Assembly (NCBI GenBank): GCA_026874595.1
Contig: CM049312.1
Span: 72,450,429 to 72,514,428 of the forward strand
DNA from: Sipunculus nudus
Taxonomy: Eukaryota; Annelida; Sipuncula; Golfingiida; Sipunculidae
Reading direction: 5' to 3'
Length of the DNA: 64,000 nt
Both the position numbers and the translations under genes were made by a program. This document shows positions 49,748 through 61,330 of this stretch, in pieces. Each line of letters starts with the position of its first letter. The stretch's first letter is position 1. The notes under the pieces were generated by a model that was not told the origin of the DNA, ran no database searches, and saw only the letters and a program-made list of their open reading frames with translations.

Positions 49748-50313
49748 CTGCAAATACAAATCTGATGTTATACCGTATATCGATACTAAAGTTTTGTATA
49801 TTAATTCATTGATTATAAATATAACAGTATTATATTTATGATTTTTATATTGAACGCATGTTAATATGTATTGAGCGCAGCATATTAACCGTGAACCACA
49901 ATATTCTGCCATATTTGATTCAAATATAAATTATATTGGCCAATCTCGATTCAGACAAATGTTTTCAATGCTGTTCATCCGCTACACTCCGTATGCAGTG
50001 TTAACACGCTGAATTCTATCTAAAACTCCCTCTGAACCACTGACTGGCTACAACACTCAATAAGACAGAGGGGTACACATTTAGCTCTAAATTTCTCATT
50101 AGAGCGTTCTACCTTAAACTACAATGACTGTTAAAAATTAAAAAAAAACTTACGTGTATTACATGGGACCCTTCTTTTCTTTCAGTCAAGTTACTAATGT
50201 TCGTACTGTTTGACAAATTCACTTAATTAACAGAAATATGAGCACTTCAAAATTATTGAAATAAAAAAATGTACGCCCTTAAGTGGAACAGATAAAGGTA
50301 AAATGTTCCTTAC

Positions 50314-50826
50314 CTGGTCTGTCAGACGGCACTTCCACAACGGCTTGTACAGAATAGTTACGACACGGCAACCAATCCGTCAGCATTTCAAGGAACGTCA
50401 CATCTGCACCTATTGTTAATTCGGCGGCTGACGGGTAGCGATTGTATATGGTCCGTTCATTTGCACAGACGCTGCCATCAAATGGAACCATTCCTTCCCC
50501 AGACATGTAAAACCCGACAATGTCACCATCTTGGACGGTTATCGGGATAATTGGCGTAAAATCATGGACGCCTGGGCTGGAAGCGAAATAGGGATCCGTA
50601 GAGGCCACCATGTTAAAGGTTGCAGGTCCTAGGGTATTGCGCCATAAATGAAACGTTATGCTGCCCGTACGTTCGGCGTAGAAACTGAAATGACTGACAG
50701 GGCGAGGTGCTACAAGACTGATTGGTGCATATGGATTTGCAATAATCATGAGCCCGTCCCAGGAATCTACTATGCTCCGTTGAATAGCTGCAGGTCCGAA
50801 AGGTTGCAGTTCAGCCAGGCATATAC
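50314..50826 (-). CDS. Exon 2 of PAN gene 2: secreted beta-rich domain
   Basis: A 513-base exon with acceptor CTCTTTACAG at 50,827 and donor GTAAGGA at 50,313, phase 1 at both ends as in gene 1. It encodes 171 residues with GPAAIQR near the start, then HFSFYAERTG, ITFHLWR, VQDGDIVGFYM, MVPFDGSVC and CRNYSVQAVVE. The same three cysteines are conserved. Identity to 21,717-22,223 looks moderate, so the duplication creating the two genes is much older than the segmental duplication at 22-35 kb. Function unknown; the fold is probably a beta-sandwich (inference). Confidence 0.85.
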
Positions 50827-50827
50827 C

Positions 50828-52074
50828 TGTAAAGAGAGGTATAAAATGGGGGAATTACAGACTTTATGTTTCTAGCCAATCATATATTGACATGTGTTAA
50901 AAAAAGTGTAAACTACGTATATATGCACAAAAAAAATTGTTTGTAAGAAATGTAAATGGAACAGAAATGTGAGTTTTTATATGTAATATATTTTAAAAGG
51001 TACATGTTTATTGTTTTATTTATGAGAATTACGATCATAATGACAATCTTATACTTCATTTATGCTGAATCCCTATCTACACTTACACTACACACTGCAG
51101 ATGATGCTATGGGGAGGTTAAAGCAAGATACTCGCCCACCTTTTCTGCAGCATGTATGTGATGTCTAGTTTTTATTATTGATAAAACTGATGAATTTGGG
51201 ATACTTCCTATTAGAAAAGTTCTTATAAAGACCACTGTGGAAATAAATTAAGGAACACCATGGAAAAAAGTTTGAGTTTTAAGCTTTTTAGTGTTATCCT
51301 TGGTTATGTCAGGATATTGTATTTCATGATAAATGTTCTTTTAAATGCATGTATCTGAGTACGTATATTAAATCAATCGATCTGTAACGTCTTTGCGACA
51401 AATGTAAGAGCTTGTTTCTCTGCCAGCTGTTAATGAACAAGGAACATGAACAAATGTTGACAAACATATACAAAAATCGTAACGTGAGGTGTTTAGTTGC
51501 ATTTGTATGTGTTGAAAGGCACTAGTTGCAAAACGCCTTTTGCAAACCTCTGGTTCACCTGACGTGTTACCAGATGTCCTCGTTGAATGCGTTTGGAGTT
51601 TGTTGGCGCGACCCCAAGACGTTATAAACAAAACGAACAGCCTGTGTGTGATTGGCTTGGTGTTTTCTGGACTGCACGTATTAAAGGTTCAAGTGATTAT
51701 CTGTAGCGACTATAGGTCAGATGTCAGAGTAGGCCCCTTCAACCCACAACAAAGCGGTCCCAGGTTAAGCACCCAAACCACTACGCCACCACTCAGGCTC
51801 GTACTTGGATTCTTCTGATCCAAAGTACCACGTACTATCTTATATTTTCTGCTCTTCGTTACTACTTCATTACTACTCTCTGTTCTCCTTCACTGCCCTC
51901 TGTTCCCCAGTTCTCCAACATAAATTTTGATAAGACTTCAGTTATGTAAAATTTAACTAATAATCACACATGAGTAATTTTTAATTGACATGAAAAATAA
52001 CATGTAGATAAATACGTTATATTTCTCTACTAATTTATTGACTCGTTCACCACAGCTGACATGTAGAATGATAT
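50828..52074. other. Start of intron 1 of PAN gene 2
   Basis: No gene or clear element. Plus-strand frames here are short and overlap minus-strand frames. Confidence 0.4.
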
Positions 52075-52430
52075 GGTCCGAGAGCTCAGGGGTGTTTATT
52101 CATGTTTCTATGTGCAAAAGGTTTAAGGGTTATTCTTATAGGAATAATATATGGGAAATTGGAATCTGAAATTCTTATTAACCTCTCGATAGCCGTTTTT
52201 CTCATAAAACAGCTCAGAATTGGGGTACCCGTAGGTATGAAGGACACGAAATACAAATCTGATGAAATCAATATATAGCGATTTCTAAAAACAGGCTTCA
52301 GTATCTTTACCTAGGTTTCTTATTCCAAGAAACTTGGTTCTACTATAAACAATTTTTTATCGCTGGCTGCCAATTTGAAATCCAAGATGGCTGCCATCAA
52401 ACTTATGTTTTGATTACCGTTCTAATCTAT
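52075..52430 (+). repeat. Dispersed repeat of about 360 bp, copy 1
   Basis: Matches the reverse complement of 62,285-62,655. It starts TCCGAGAGCTC and passes through GAAATTCTTATTAACCT, GGGTACCCGTAGGTATGAAG, a GCTGCCATCAAACT block and a GATTACCGTT block at the end. Confidence 0.8.
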
Positions 52431-54206
52431 GTACCGCTGTTTCTTCTACAGCCTGAAAATACTACTATATAGGCCGCCGAATAGCATAAAACCCCACATG
52501 ATGCGTGATGTTGATTAAATAATACATTTTTATGCAAATATAATACATTTATTTTATATAGAGACACCAACTGAAAAAGACATTTTTTTACTTCGACACA
52601 CTTTGCAATATTTGGCATTTGGTGGCTCCCAGAAGCAAAGGAAACATGAATTTTTGTCTATACCTAAATATATGGGTCTACAAATGCAAATAAGAAATTG
52701 TTTGCATGAATCATTTTGGAATTCAGTATGGCATCCTTTTTTAATATATACAAAAGAAATGTTACAAAGGTGCGCTATGTTTTATTGTGAGCTTCAAAAA
52801 CACTTACCATGGTGACAGGGACGCCATCGTCAGATATTTGTGTGTTGATGTATAAAGGTCCTTCAGTATCATATCCCATGGAATTGCTTACTGAATATTT
52901 TTTTTCAACTATCATGTAAAGTGTAATCTTTATCATTCCTCAAGCAAATTGCCAATCTGACAAAGAATAATGTAAAGGTACATAGTTTTCCTGTCGATAC
53001 TATGTCCATTCTCATTAATTTATTTATTTTCTAATTTGAACTGCGAATGTTCATTTGAGTCCTTTGAAATTTAAAAAAAAATGAAGTACTTGAACATTCT
53101 TAAGCACTCATACTATAATCTTGGTGAAATACAAAACAAATTACTTCAAAGACGATAGTGACCGGCGGGTTCATTGTTTCGACGTGTTCTAGTTTTAGTT
53201 TGTCTAACGAGCCTGATGACGTGTTTTTTTAATAAACGCCGGCCTTAAATAGAAGCCGGCCTTGTTTAGACGCCGGGTCAATGCAGTGTCTGAAAAAAAT
53301 AAACGCCCGGGCGTCTGTTCAAGGAAATACGGTATACAGATGTTAATCGACTAAAATGATATATTTCGGCGTGTAAACATGTACCCCTTGTGCCTGTTGT
53401 TATTGGTCATGCAGGTAGATATTTTAATGTTTAGTCGAAGCAATTTCCTCGAATTCAGTTTGATCACTTGAGTAACTTGCTGTATCCTCAAATGAAGTAT
53501 ATGTTTCTTCATTGCTTTCGTGAAGGCTATCATCAAAAATGCTTATAATTCCCTGTGGAAACTATGAGCAAATATTCCAAGTTACTAGCCATGTTTCTCT
53601 GCCTCGAATTCACACGTTTTTAACAGACGTGTACGTTTCCATGCTGAGACTACATAGCTTGTTCTGAGATGCTTCTCCTGGAGAACACATTAAAAGGACG
53701 AAGGCTGCTGGGGCTTAAACCCTTGATTTTTTTACAAATTCTATTTATGATTTTCCCTGCATACATGCGCTGAAACATGTCCATGTTGAACATCATTAAG
53801 GTTGCATAACATAGGCATTCCAAAGAGTGCACAAGTATATAATTCGTAAAGAGCAGGAAGTGCACATATCACTGAATTATCGCAACAAAACAACTGTTAT
53901 TATATAAACACAGTTACATGCTGATCATTCATTATCTTCAACGTCCTTAACTGTAATATTGGTGTCAAAGACCAAGTCTAGTTAAAGAGACATTCTGTAA
54001 AGCTTGACGAGTATCATCATCTCATCGTAGGTACTTTCTGGTAGATTCTGGATTTGCGGAGCAAGAAAATAGCATCTACACTAGCATATCTGGTGGATCC
54101 TCATTTTCAACCATGTTCTCTATTTTGTATAGGAACATTGCTTTACCGGTCCTGTTCAAACTACCGCCCGAATATGCCATTGTAAGGCTACAGTCCAACT
54201 GAAGCA
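52431..54206. other. Gene-less stretch within the proposed intron
   Basis: AT-rich. Contains the inverted copy of the AAATAAACGCC repeat (53,219-53,335); otherwise nothing recognised. Confidence 0.45.
53219..53335 (-). repeat. Dispersed AAATAAACGCCGG-type repeat, copy 2
   Basis: Reverse complement of the family seen at 30,262-30,400. On the minus strand it reads TACCGTATTTCCTTGAACAG, then CGCCCGGGCGTTTATTT and further GCCGGC motifs. Confidence 0.65.
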
Positions 54207-54387
54207 GGCAGTACTACGGATAGGCAAGGATTACCACGGATCACCCCGGATACGGTCCGAGGTGGTCTGTGGTGATCCGGGATGTTTTGGCAGAAATCGC
54301 CATTTCAATCAGCAGCACTACGGCAGAGCCCCGAATCGTCCCGGCAGAGCCACGGACCGTCCCGGCAGAGCCCCGCTATAAAATGAG

Positions 54388-55558
54388 GTGGCAATCAGCA
54401 CATTCATCACATTTGTCGAAAGCCAAGCAACGAAAGAACACAGAACCAGCAAACCACCAAGAAAGAAGCTCACTGTGGCCCGCCCTAGCAAGAAGGCTTC
54501 ATCTGTTGCTGCTGTTGCTGTTCGAAGATCAGAGTCCCCTACAGAGGTCCGAGCCAAGAGGAAGAAGAACAAGGGTCTTGTTTTGACTGATGAACAAGAA
54601 TTGGCCCTGGCTGAGTGGTTCCGGGATCACCCTGAACTGTATAACAAGGGGATGAAAAGTTTCAAAGACACTGCAATGAAGAATCGTCTGTGGGAAGAGA
54701 AGGCAGCAGAATTACAGTTGGAATCGGGTGCCCTCCTTTGTGTCTGGTACGAGAGCATCCGGACGAAGGTGGGAAAGCTGGCGAAAGGCAAATCGGGGTC
54801 GTCTCGCAAAGACATGACTGACCGGGAGATGTTCATTACGGCTAACTTCGCGTTTTTTAAAGACCACATCGCGAGGATGAAAGGCAATCAAAGCAGCATG
54901 AAGTGTAAGTAGATGTGTTCCATGATTTCCAATGTAACTTTATTTGTCGTTTACACTAATTTACCTGAAATGTATTTTTTTTTGTTTATATATTATTGCT
55001 TTATATTTTGTAGCGAAAAACTTATGGCACTTCTGCCTTGTGTATTTGCAGTTGAAGCCTTTTGACGACGCTGACATGCCACCCCCATCTTTGTCCGGAT
55101 CCGATGACGAGATGGAACGGGGATCCCAGGTGCATTAAACACAATCTTATCAGTCGGCAACGAATCCCACAGTCACGGAGCTTGAAGCGAGACTTCCTTC
55201 TACATCCTGGATTCAGATAGGGTCAGGATTAAGAGGTCCGAGAAGGAGGTCGGCGACAACAACTCATTGTGGCCCTGGTCCGCTATCCGAGTCCATTAAC
55301 GAGGTGGTCAGCATCATCGAACAACTGAAATCGCAGCAAGTTGAGAGTCAAGAGATGCATTGTCAGATTTCCCAACTCCTTCGAGATGATTCCGGTGGCG
55401 AACATAAACTGTGGGGCGCTTTCTTGGGTGCGTTATGTTCCAACATCAGCCCTGACCTGATCCATCAATACCACAGGGAAAGCCAGGGAAAGACCAGGTG
55501 TTCCGCAACATCGAGCAGTCAAGGACCCGACATCTTCCTCCTGCACCCCAGACGATAG
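54388..55558 (+). pseudogene. Myb/SANT-like DNA-binding protein of the Harbinger element, broken
   Basis: The frame 54,388-54,912 begins with a basic, Ser/Lys-rich stretch and then a trihelix/MADF-like region: LTDEQELALAEWFRDHPELY, WEEKAAEL, CVWYESIRTKVGKL. In these transposons this second protein binds the element ends and helps import the transposase. A donor GTAAGT at 54,905 and acceptor TTTGCAG at 55,051 suggest an intron, but joining them puts the downstream frame out of register. The downstream frame (55,052-55,558) has an in-frame TAA at 55,136-55,138 and later a coiled-coil-like part (IIEQLKSQQVESQEM). I count this as decayed. Confidence 0.75.
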
Positions 55559-55579
55559 TAAATCTAGGGGGTATGACAA

Positions 55580-55793
55580 CGACCAGCAATGTCAGCAGCA
55601 GCAGCAACAGCAACAGAAACCACAACAACAACAGCAGCAACAGCAACCACAACAACACCAGCAACCACAACAGCAACAGTATAAGCAACAACCTGACTCA
55701 CAACCTGACGGGGGCAACAAACATATACAAAGCAACTGCCTCCTGGGCCTTCGTCAAGCAGCAACAACAACAACAACATCAACAAGCACATAA
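55580..55793 (+). repeat. CAG/CAA-rich low-complexity tract
   Basis: A 100-base run of CAG, CAA and CCA codons gives polyglutamine in one frame (stop at 55,791), a Ser/Asn-rich peptide in the next frame (open to 55,941), and a valine/leucine-rich peptide on the other strand. It follows the Myb/SANT-like gene. Which frame was used is unclear because of the upstream frame breaks. AATAAA signals follow at 55,999 and 56,025. Confidence 0.7.
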
Positions 55794-56186
55794 ACAAGTC
55801 TGGGACACACTGCCTCCACAACTGCCGAAACAACTACGACCCGTGAGTGTGCCGCCACTCACAATCTCCACACCACAGGGGACTCCTGTGACGCCGAGAC
55901 CCTCCAGCACTCCCAACATGTCGGGATCCTCATGTCCTTAACAGTGACACTTTGCATTTTTTCACATTTCCTTGTTGATGTTGTTGCTGTTTGTGGTAAT
56001 AAATGTGCCAATATTAGCATGTGGTAATAAAGGTACCGGCTTGGTAACTTGAACATGTGTCTTATTCATTATTGTGTTGAAAAATGGAAATGAAGGTTGA
56101 GAAATGGGAATTTGACAAAGCCAATTTAGTACAATTAAATAAATGGGAAATAGACAAACCAAAAGCATGTAAAATAAAAGAAAGAA

Positions 56187-56189
<3 letters not shown>

Positions 56190-56242
<53 letters not shown>
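56190..56242. repeat. (TA)n microsatellite
   Basis: About 26 TA units between the two Harbinger genes. Confidence 0.95.
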
Positions 56243-56244
<2 letters not shown>

Positions 56245-56520
56245 CAATTAAATAAAAATAAAAGTCATTAAATTAAAAGAATAAACATAAATGACGACAA
56301 TATATAAAAAAACTAACATAACTAAATATTCATAACAATTTAAACGCAGATATGGAATGATAATAAAATAGAAATGTTAGAAACAAATAAAATATTATGA
56401 AAGAAAAAAAAATGTTGAGGTTAATTGGTCAATATTCATTGGTATCATTACAGTATTACTCTGTATGTTGCTAATTAAATGGAATGAACATAATGTAATG
56501 CTATTAAATAATATTTGAGA

Positions 56521-57317
56521 ACAAGTGCCCCATGGGCCATGACGCTCAGCTTATTTTGACTTTGTGCTCATGTTTTTTTATTAATGTTATAAATTGTCTG
56601 TGAGAATAGCCTATGGCTAAAGATACAGTGTTGAAAAAATGATCAGAAAATTAAAATTTCAGGATTCATAGGAGACCTGACCAGCCCCCCCCCCCGGATT
56701 TCACAATAGAGGGTTCCAAGAAAAATGGATACAATTTGTGCCTTGTCTGTCTGGGTGCGCAAAACCATTTTTCAGCCCATAGGTCACACAATATAGGTCA
56801 CCATGACCTAATTTCAGGTTCTTAAGGACACTTTACCAGGACCTCTCTGAATTTTACATTAAAAGATACTACGCCCAATGGATACAATTTGTGCCCTGTC
56901 TTGACTGTCTTGGCGCTTATGACATCTTTTCTGATAGGTTGCAAAATATATGTAATGGTGACTTAATTTCAGTTTTCAACAGACATTGCCGAGGACGTCT
57001 AAGAATGTTTCATTAGAAGATTCTAGGCCTAACAAATACAATGTGTGCCATGCCTGACTTTCTAGGTGCTCAAAATCATGTATTCGGCCCGTAGTCACAA
57101 AATATATAGGTCACCATGACCTAAATTTGGGTTCCTAGGGAGATTTGCCCAGGAACTCCCTGGATGTACAGTTAGAAATTTTTAGGTCTAACGGTTACGA
57201 TTTGTGCCCTGTTAACGGACGGACGGCTGGACGACCGGACGGAAGGACTACCGGACGGACACCGGACAAAGGGTGATCCCTATAGCTCAGATGTCTTACA
57301 GTCAGCTTAGCTAAAAA
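56521..57317. mobile_element. Helentron-like non-autonomous element, copy 2
   Basis: Same family as 31,026-32,757 with fewer internal units (about four). It starts ACAAGTGCCCC, has CATGACGCTCAGCTTA near the left end and CAGTCAGCTTAGCTAAAAA at the right end, with the GGACGGACGGCTGG-like tail before it. The subterminal repeats have changed together (GCTCAGCTTA / TTAGCTAAA differ from copy 1). It lies within the Harbinger element and so inserted later. Confidence 0.78.
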
Positions 57318-57865
57318 GTGTATTAAGACTAAAAAATGAATCACAACACAATTACGTGTAGTGTATATAAGTAAGTTATTATTAGCAAGTAATCATTACA
57401 CATAGTGTACATAGTGTATAGTGTACTGAATATAAGTAAGTTATAATAAGTAAATATAAATAAGTTATTATTAGAAATATACAGAGTGTTACTGTAATGA
57501 TACCAATGAATAATGACAACATAGCCTCAACATTTTGTTTAATTCATAATATTTTATTCTTTTATAAAATTTCTATTCTATTTATATTTTATAATATTTC
57601 ATATTCACCGATTGTTGCATTTCTTATGACCTCGAATCTGTCTGTGTTTCTTTTTTATAACCTTCATTTATGTAGTTTCCATATTTCTTTATCATTTATT
57701 AAATAGCTGCGTATGTTTCTTTTCTAATTTCAATTGCAAATTATTTCTCTTTCTTATTCTTTTTTATTTCACTTTCGTTTCATTTCCACTAGTTTCACTT
57801 TGTAACATGTCCCAAACACATGTACGTTTGAAACTGTTTATTTCATACATGTACACAGTCCACTT
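57318..57865. other. Harbinger interior, non-coding
   Basis: AT-rich. On the minus strand an AATAAA at about 57,842 follows the transposase stop and may be its polyadenylation signal. Confidence 0.5.
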
Positions 57866-59183
57866 TCAAATCATTCTGTCCTGCCATGGCACGGATCCAA
57901 CTTCAGATGAGTAATACTGCGATAAGTAGTCTCGAAGTCTCTTGCCTGGCTGGTTTTCGCTGTGTCGTGGTAAGTCTCGTATGTCGTCCAGAAGTTTGGA
58001 GTCTTGTCGCCATGCACCGGGAATGAGAGAGTGATCGCTGTCCTCCTGGTCTGCGGCGACTTCAGTGGTTTTCCTTGATAGCAGCAGATTGTGGAGGCAG
58101 ACACATGCGGTTACGATTGACGTCACGGTGTCCGTCCTTGCTGCATGGTCAAGCAGGCATCGGAAGCGGTGGCTGAGAATCCAAAACGCGTTTTCGACGA
58201 TTCCTCTAGCACAGGACAGTCTGTAATTGTAGATGCGCTTAGGTCGATTCATGTTTCGCTCTGAGTAAGGTTTCAGTAGCCAGGGTCGGAGTGCAAAAGC
58301 GTCGTCACCAACGAAGAAGAAGGGCACTGGAACGGCGTCGTTTGGGAGAGGTCCAGGTTCCGGAATATTCAGTGATCCACGTTCAATAGCCTCCTTGAGT
58401 TCGCAGTCATTGAAGATTTGGGCGTCGCCAGCACATCCGTTGCTGACCACCTCCTCCCACAAAACCTGTAGTCGTGGTCCACCAGAGCCATGAGTACAAC
58501 TGAGTGGAAGCCCCTATCGTTGAAAGACAAGGATCCACCATTCTTCGGGCAACTAATAGCGACATGTTTACCATCAAGTGTGCCTATACAGTTGTGGAAG
58601 TTCCAGCGATCCCCTAACCCCTTGGCGATGTTCTTCCACTCTACATTCGACCTTGGACATGAGACGTACTCCGACGCATATTCTGCTGCGCAAACCTGAC
58701 GCACAGCCTTTGATATGGTGTTGTGGGCAACTCTGAAGCCGTATATTAAAGAATGGTAGCTCTCCCCAGGTACCTTAATGTCAATGCCAGCTTTATGCCA
58801 GGGGACAGAGGCTCGCGGAAATTACAACCGCGTGTGGAGATTCTGTGTTGTATGCGTCCAAGGATTTCTCTGAAGATGTCGTGGTCAACACGTAGGAAAT
58901 TCTTAAAGGCTTGCTTGTCTTCCTTCTTAAGTTCAATCAGTAGACGTGCATGTTGCCCATGTTGCGACCTTCGCAGAAGCCATTGACGAACCCAGAAGCT
59001 GCGTCTTTTATTTGCACTTCGAATCTTTCTGTTTGCTTCTTGTTGTCGAAGGACCTCTTGCAGTTTTTTCGCAAGCAACTCCGCTTGTAACCTGGCGAGA
59101 TTTATGGCTTTCTGGATTCTGTTCTGCTGCAACTTCACTTGCATTTGCATGAGTGCAAGCCTTTGCTCTGGAGCCAGCGGCAT
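57866..59183 (-). pseudogene. Harbinger (HARBI1-like) DDE transposase, two frameshifts
   Basis: The ATG at 59,183 opens a helical N-terminus rich in Gln/Leu (LMQMQVKLQQNRIQKAI), then RSFWVRQWLLRR and HDIFREILGRI, both typical of HARBI1-like proteins. The frame is lost at about 58,765. The next frame holds HNTISKAVRQVC, WKNIAKGLGDRW and the first catalytic aspartate in IGTLDGKHV. It is lost again at about 58,465. The last frame has NGCAGDAQIF (second aspartate), LRPWLLKPY and the catalytic glutamate in ARGIVENAFWIL, ending at 57,866. DDE_Tnp_4-type transposases of this group cut and paste into 3-bp targets. The two breaks make this copy inactive. Confidence 0.88.
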
Positions 59184-59239
59184 GGTGTTGGCATCTAGTA
59201 GTACACAACACGGAATGATTTCAAGGGGTAAACCGCACT

Positions 59240-59898
59240 TATATATGGGCCTTCTGCCGTCCGTGGGTATCCGTGGTTCTGCCGTGGACGTACTGGCGTT
59301 AACGTGGTCTTCCGGGGCGTTGTCGGGGCGACACCTTGCTGAATCGGGACAATCCGTGACAATCCGGGGTCTACCGGGCTTCTCCGTAGCTCTGCCGGGG
59401 CTCAACGGGGCTTTGCCTTGGCGATCCGTAGCTGTGCCATGGAAATCCGGCGAGCTTCCGGGGTGTAAAAATTATCTCGGTAGAGCCCCGGATTTTTGTC
59501 GGCAGAGCTACGTCTCACCACGGTCCGCCATAGATGCGCTACGGATTCCTGTTTTTTTTGCCGAGCTAGTCCGGGGTAATTCGCAGCTCCGACGGGGCAC
59601 TGACGTGGAAGTCCTGGGCTCTGCCGTATTGGTCCGACGCTCTGCCGGGGTAGCTTTCATTGTCCCGGACTTCCAAGGACTGTCACGGCAGTGCCCCGTA
59701 CTTCCACGGCAGTGGCACGGACACCCACGGCAAAGCCCCGTCAGAGCTACGGATGAGCCCCTGATCACCCCGGATTACATTCCGCCCCGGATCACCACGC
59801 ACCGCTCCGGCAGTTTTTGACATCCAAAAACTGCCGGCTTGCCCTCCCGACCGTCCCGGACAATCCCGGATCTATCCTGACCTATCCGTGGCACTGCC
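59240..59898. repeat. Harbinger right subterminal repeat region with perfect palindrome
   Basis: Dozens of short CCGGGG, GGCAGAGC and TCCGTGG words in both orientations, markedly GC-rich. At 59,807-59,837 two perfect 13-base arms (CCGGCAGTTTTTG) face each other across ACATC. The plus-strand ORF across this region is a by-product of GC content. Confidence 0.75.
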
Positions 59899-60329
59899 GT
59901 AGCTCTGCCGGGGCCTCTATGGGACTGATACTTAAGGGACACTGGTATCAGTGGGCGGGTGAAAACCTTTTTCAGGTCAAATGTTTAATTAGCACTGAGG
60001 CAGAGCAGACGACCAGTTTCTTGTGCCCCGTATTTAGATCAGCTTCGTTTCTATACTGATAGTAGGCCACATCTGTAGAGGCAGTTCAAACCTTGTGATA
60101 TTTGCTCAGTAAAGATCCAGAATTTGCTCACGCTAGTGGTTTCAACTCCTTTGAAGCAATGCAGTTAATTTAACGTTATGTCACCTTGGCCATTTCTGCC
60201 AGTCGTCAAGCAGTAGAGATATTTTTTTTTTTACTGTAAAGGCCCGTCTTGGTTGATGCTTTGGCTTAAGGATAGAGATATCCGTCAAAACCTTTACTGG
60301 TCTACTTAAGAACATTATTATATGAACAG
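59899..60329. other. Short gene-less spacer
   Basis: Nothing recognisable between the Harbinger end and the decayed ORF. Confidence 0.4.
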
Positions 60330-61330
60330 GCGCTCCAACAGAAACATTGATCGACAGGTTTGAATCTACAAATACCTATGTTGAGATAGCCGAGATGATA
60401 CTGTTTAAGCTTTGCAGTATGTCTCCTCTAGTAAATTTGGTCATTGACACCTACATTACTCCTTCATTTAAGGATGTTGTATACATATATACATACTCTA
60501 CATGTAGAGGTAACTCTACACATGCAACACCATATTTCAACAAACCATAGGATTGGCAGCTTTGAAACTGCATTCTGCTTGATGAGGGGTCAAATCATGC
60601 CACCAAGGACGTATTGAAAGATTATCAACTTACTTTGGAATCGAAAAAAATAAGACTCTGCCACTGTCGAATATATAATGGTTCACACTGAAGATATCCC
60701 AACCATTGTATTGCATCATGCAGAGGCAGGCACTAGGAATTTGTGTCATATTCAGGGTATTCTTGGCATAGCATTAACAATTCCTGACACAGATGTATTA
60801 ATTTTCCTTTTATATCTCGTATCTCAGTTCAAAAATCCCGCATCATCTTTTTGATTGAATGTCTTAGCCCTAACAACACACGGAGGTGTATCAGCAGATT
60901 CAGACTTGTGGAGAAAATATATAATTCATTTATATCAGCACTGCCCCCTCTTCATGCATTCACAGGAACTGACAGCTTTCTAGGAAAAGTTGTTTGTGAC
61001 ATGCTTTTGGCAAACTGGAAGAGAATCGCAGCTGCTGTTCTTTCAGCCATTGAAAAATTTACTGGTACAAGATATGGAATTCATATAGTAGAAGAAACAT
61101 GAAGATCCTTTGGAACAGGTCCATCGTGTGAACCCAAGCAGCCTTCTACCATGTAAGATGATTCTCCAGAAAAAAAGCCTCTGCGTATAAGTTATATAGT
61201 GTCAGTATAGAAACGGGCAGGTCTGTTAAAAATTCAAGGCAAGGAAACATGGCAAATTACTGATAATGAAGGTTATGTCATCAAGAAAACTCAGACGGCT
61301 TTCACGAAAGCAGTGAAGGAATAGAAATTT
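60330..61330 (+). pseudogene. Decayed transposon-type ORF of the HAFTGCD family
   Basis: Fragments in several plus-strand frames follow a protein type common in invertebrate mobile elements: a FESTNTYVEIAEMI region with LVIDTYITPSFKD (usual form DTYxxxSIK), then ALPPLHAFTGTDSFLGK (usual form LHAFTGCDxxSxFxGK; here the Cys is Thr), WKRIAAAVLSAIEKF, and KMILQKKSLRISYIVSV near 61,160. Stops and frame changes separate them. Its catalytic role, if any, is not known to me. Confidence 0.65.

Larger units (their letters stand above)
54207..59898. mobile_element. PIF/Harbinger DNA transposon, inactive
   Basis: Two divergent-source genes typical of PIF/Harbinger lie tail to tail: a Myb/SANT-like gene on plus (54,388-55,558) and a DDE transposase on minus (59,183-57,866). 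The ends are inverted: GGCAGTACTACGGATAGG at 54,207 and, as reverse complement, GGCAGTGCCACGGATAGG from 59,898. Just inside both ends are many copies of a CGGCAGAGCCCCG/CCGGGGTGATCCG type motif (54,230-54,385 and 59,240-59,900), likely protein-binding subterminal repeats. A Helentron-like element and a TA microsatellite sit between the genes. Both genes are broken. Confidence 0.85.

Noticed and set aside
54269-54586. 105-codon plus frame and 84-codon minus frame over the Myb/SANT-like gene
   Set aside because: They overlap the recognisable frame 54,388-54,912 and consist partly of the subterminal repeat (AEPR repeats).
55446-55833. Leucine/valine-rich minus-strand ORFs that look like membrane proteins
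   Set aside because: They are the reverse complement of the CAG/CAA tract.
59104-59820. 238-codon plus-strand ORF, the longest in the window
   Set aside because: It lies antisense to the Harbinger transposase N-terminus and the GC-rich subterminal repeats; no domain is visible and composition explains it.
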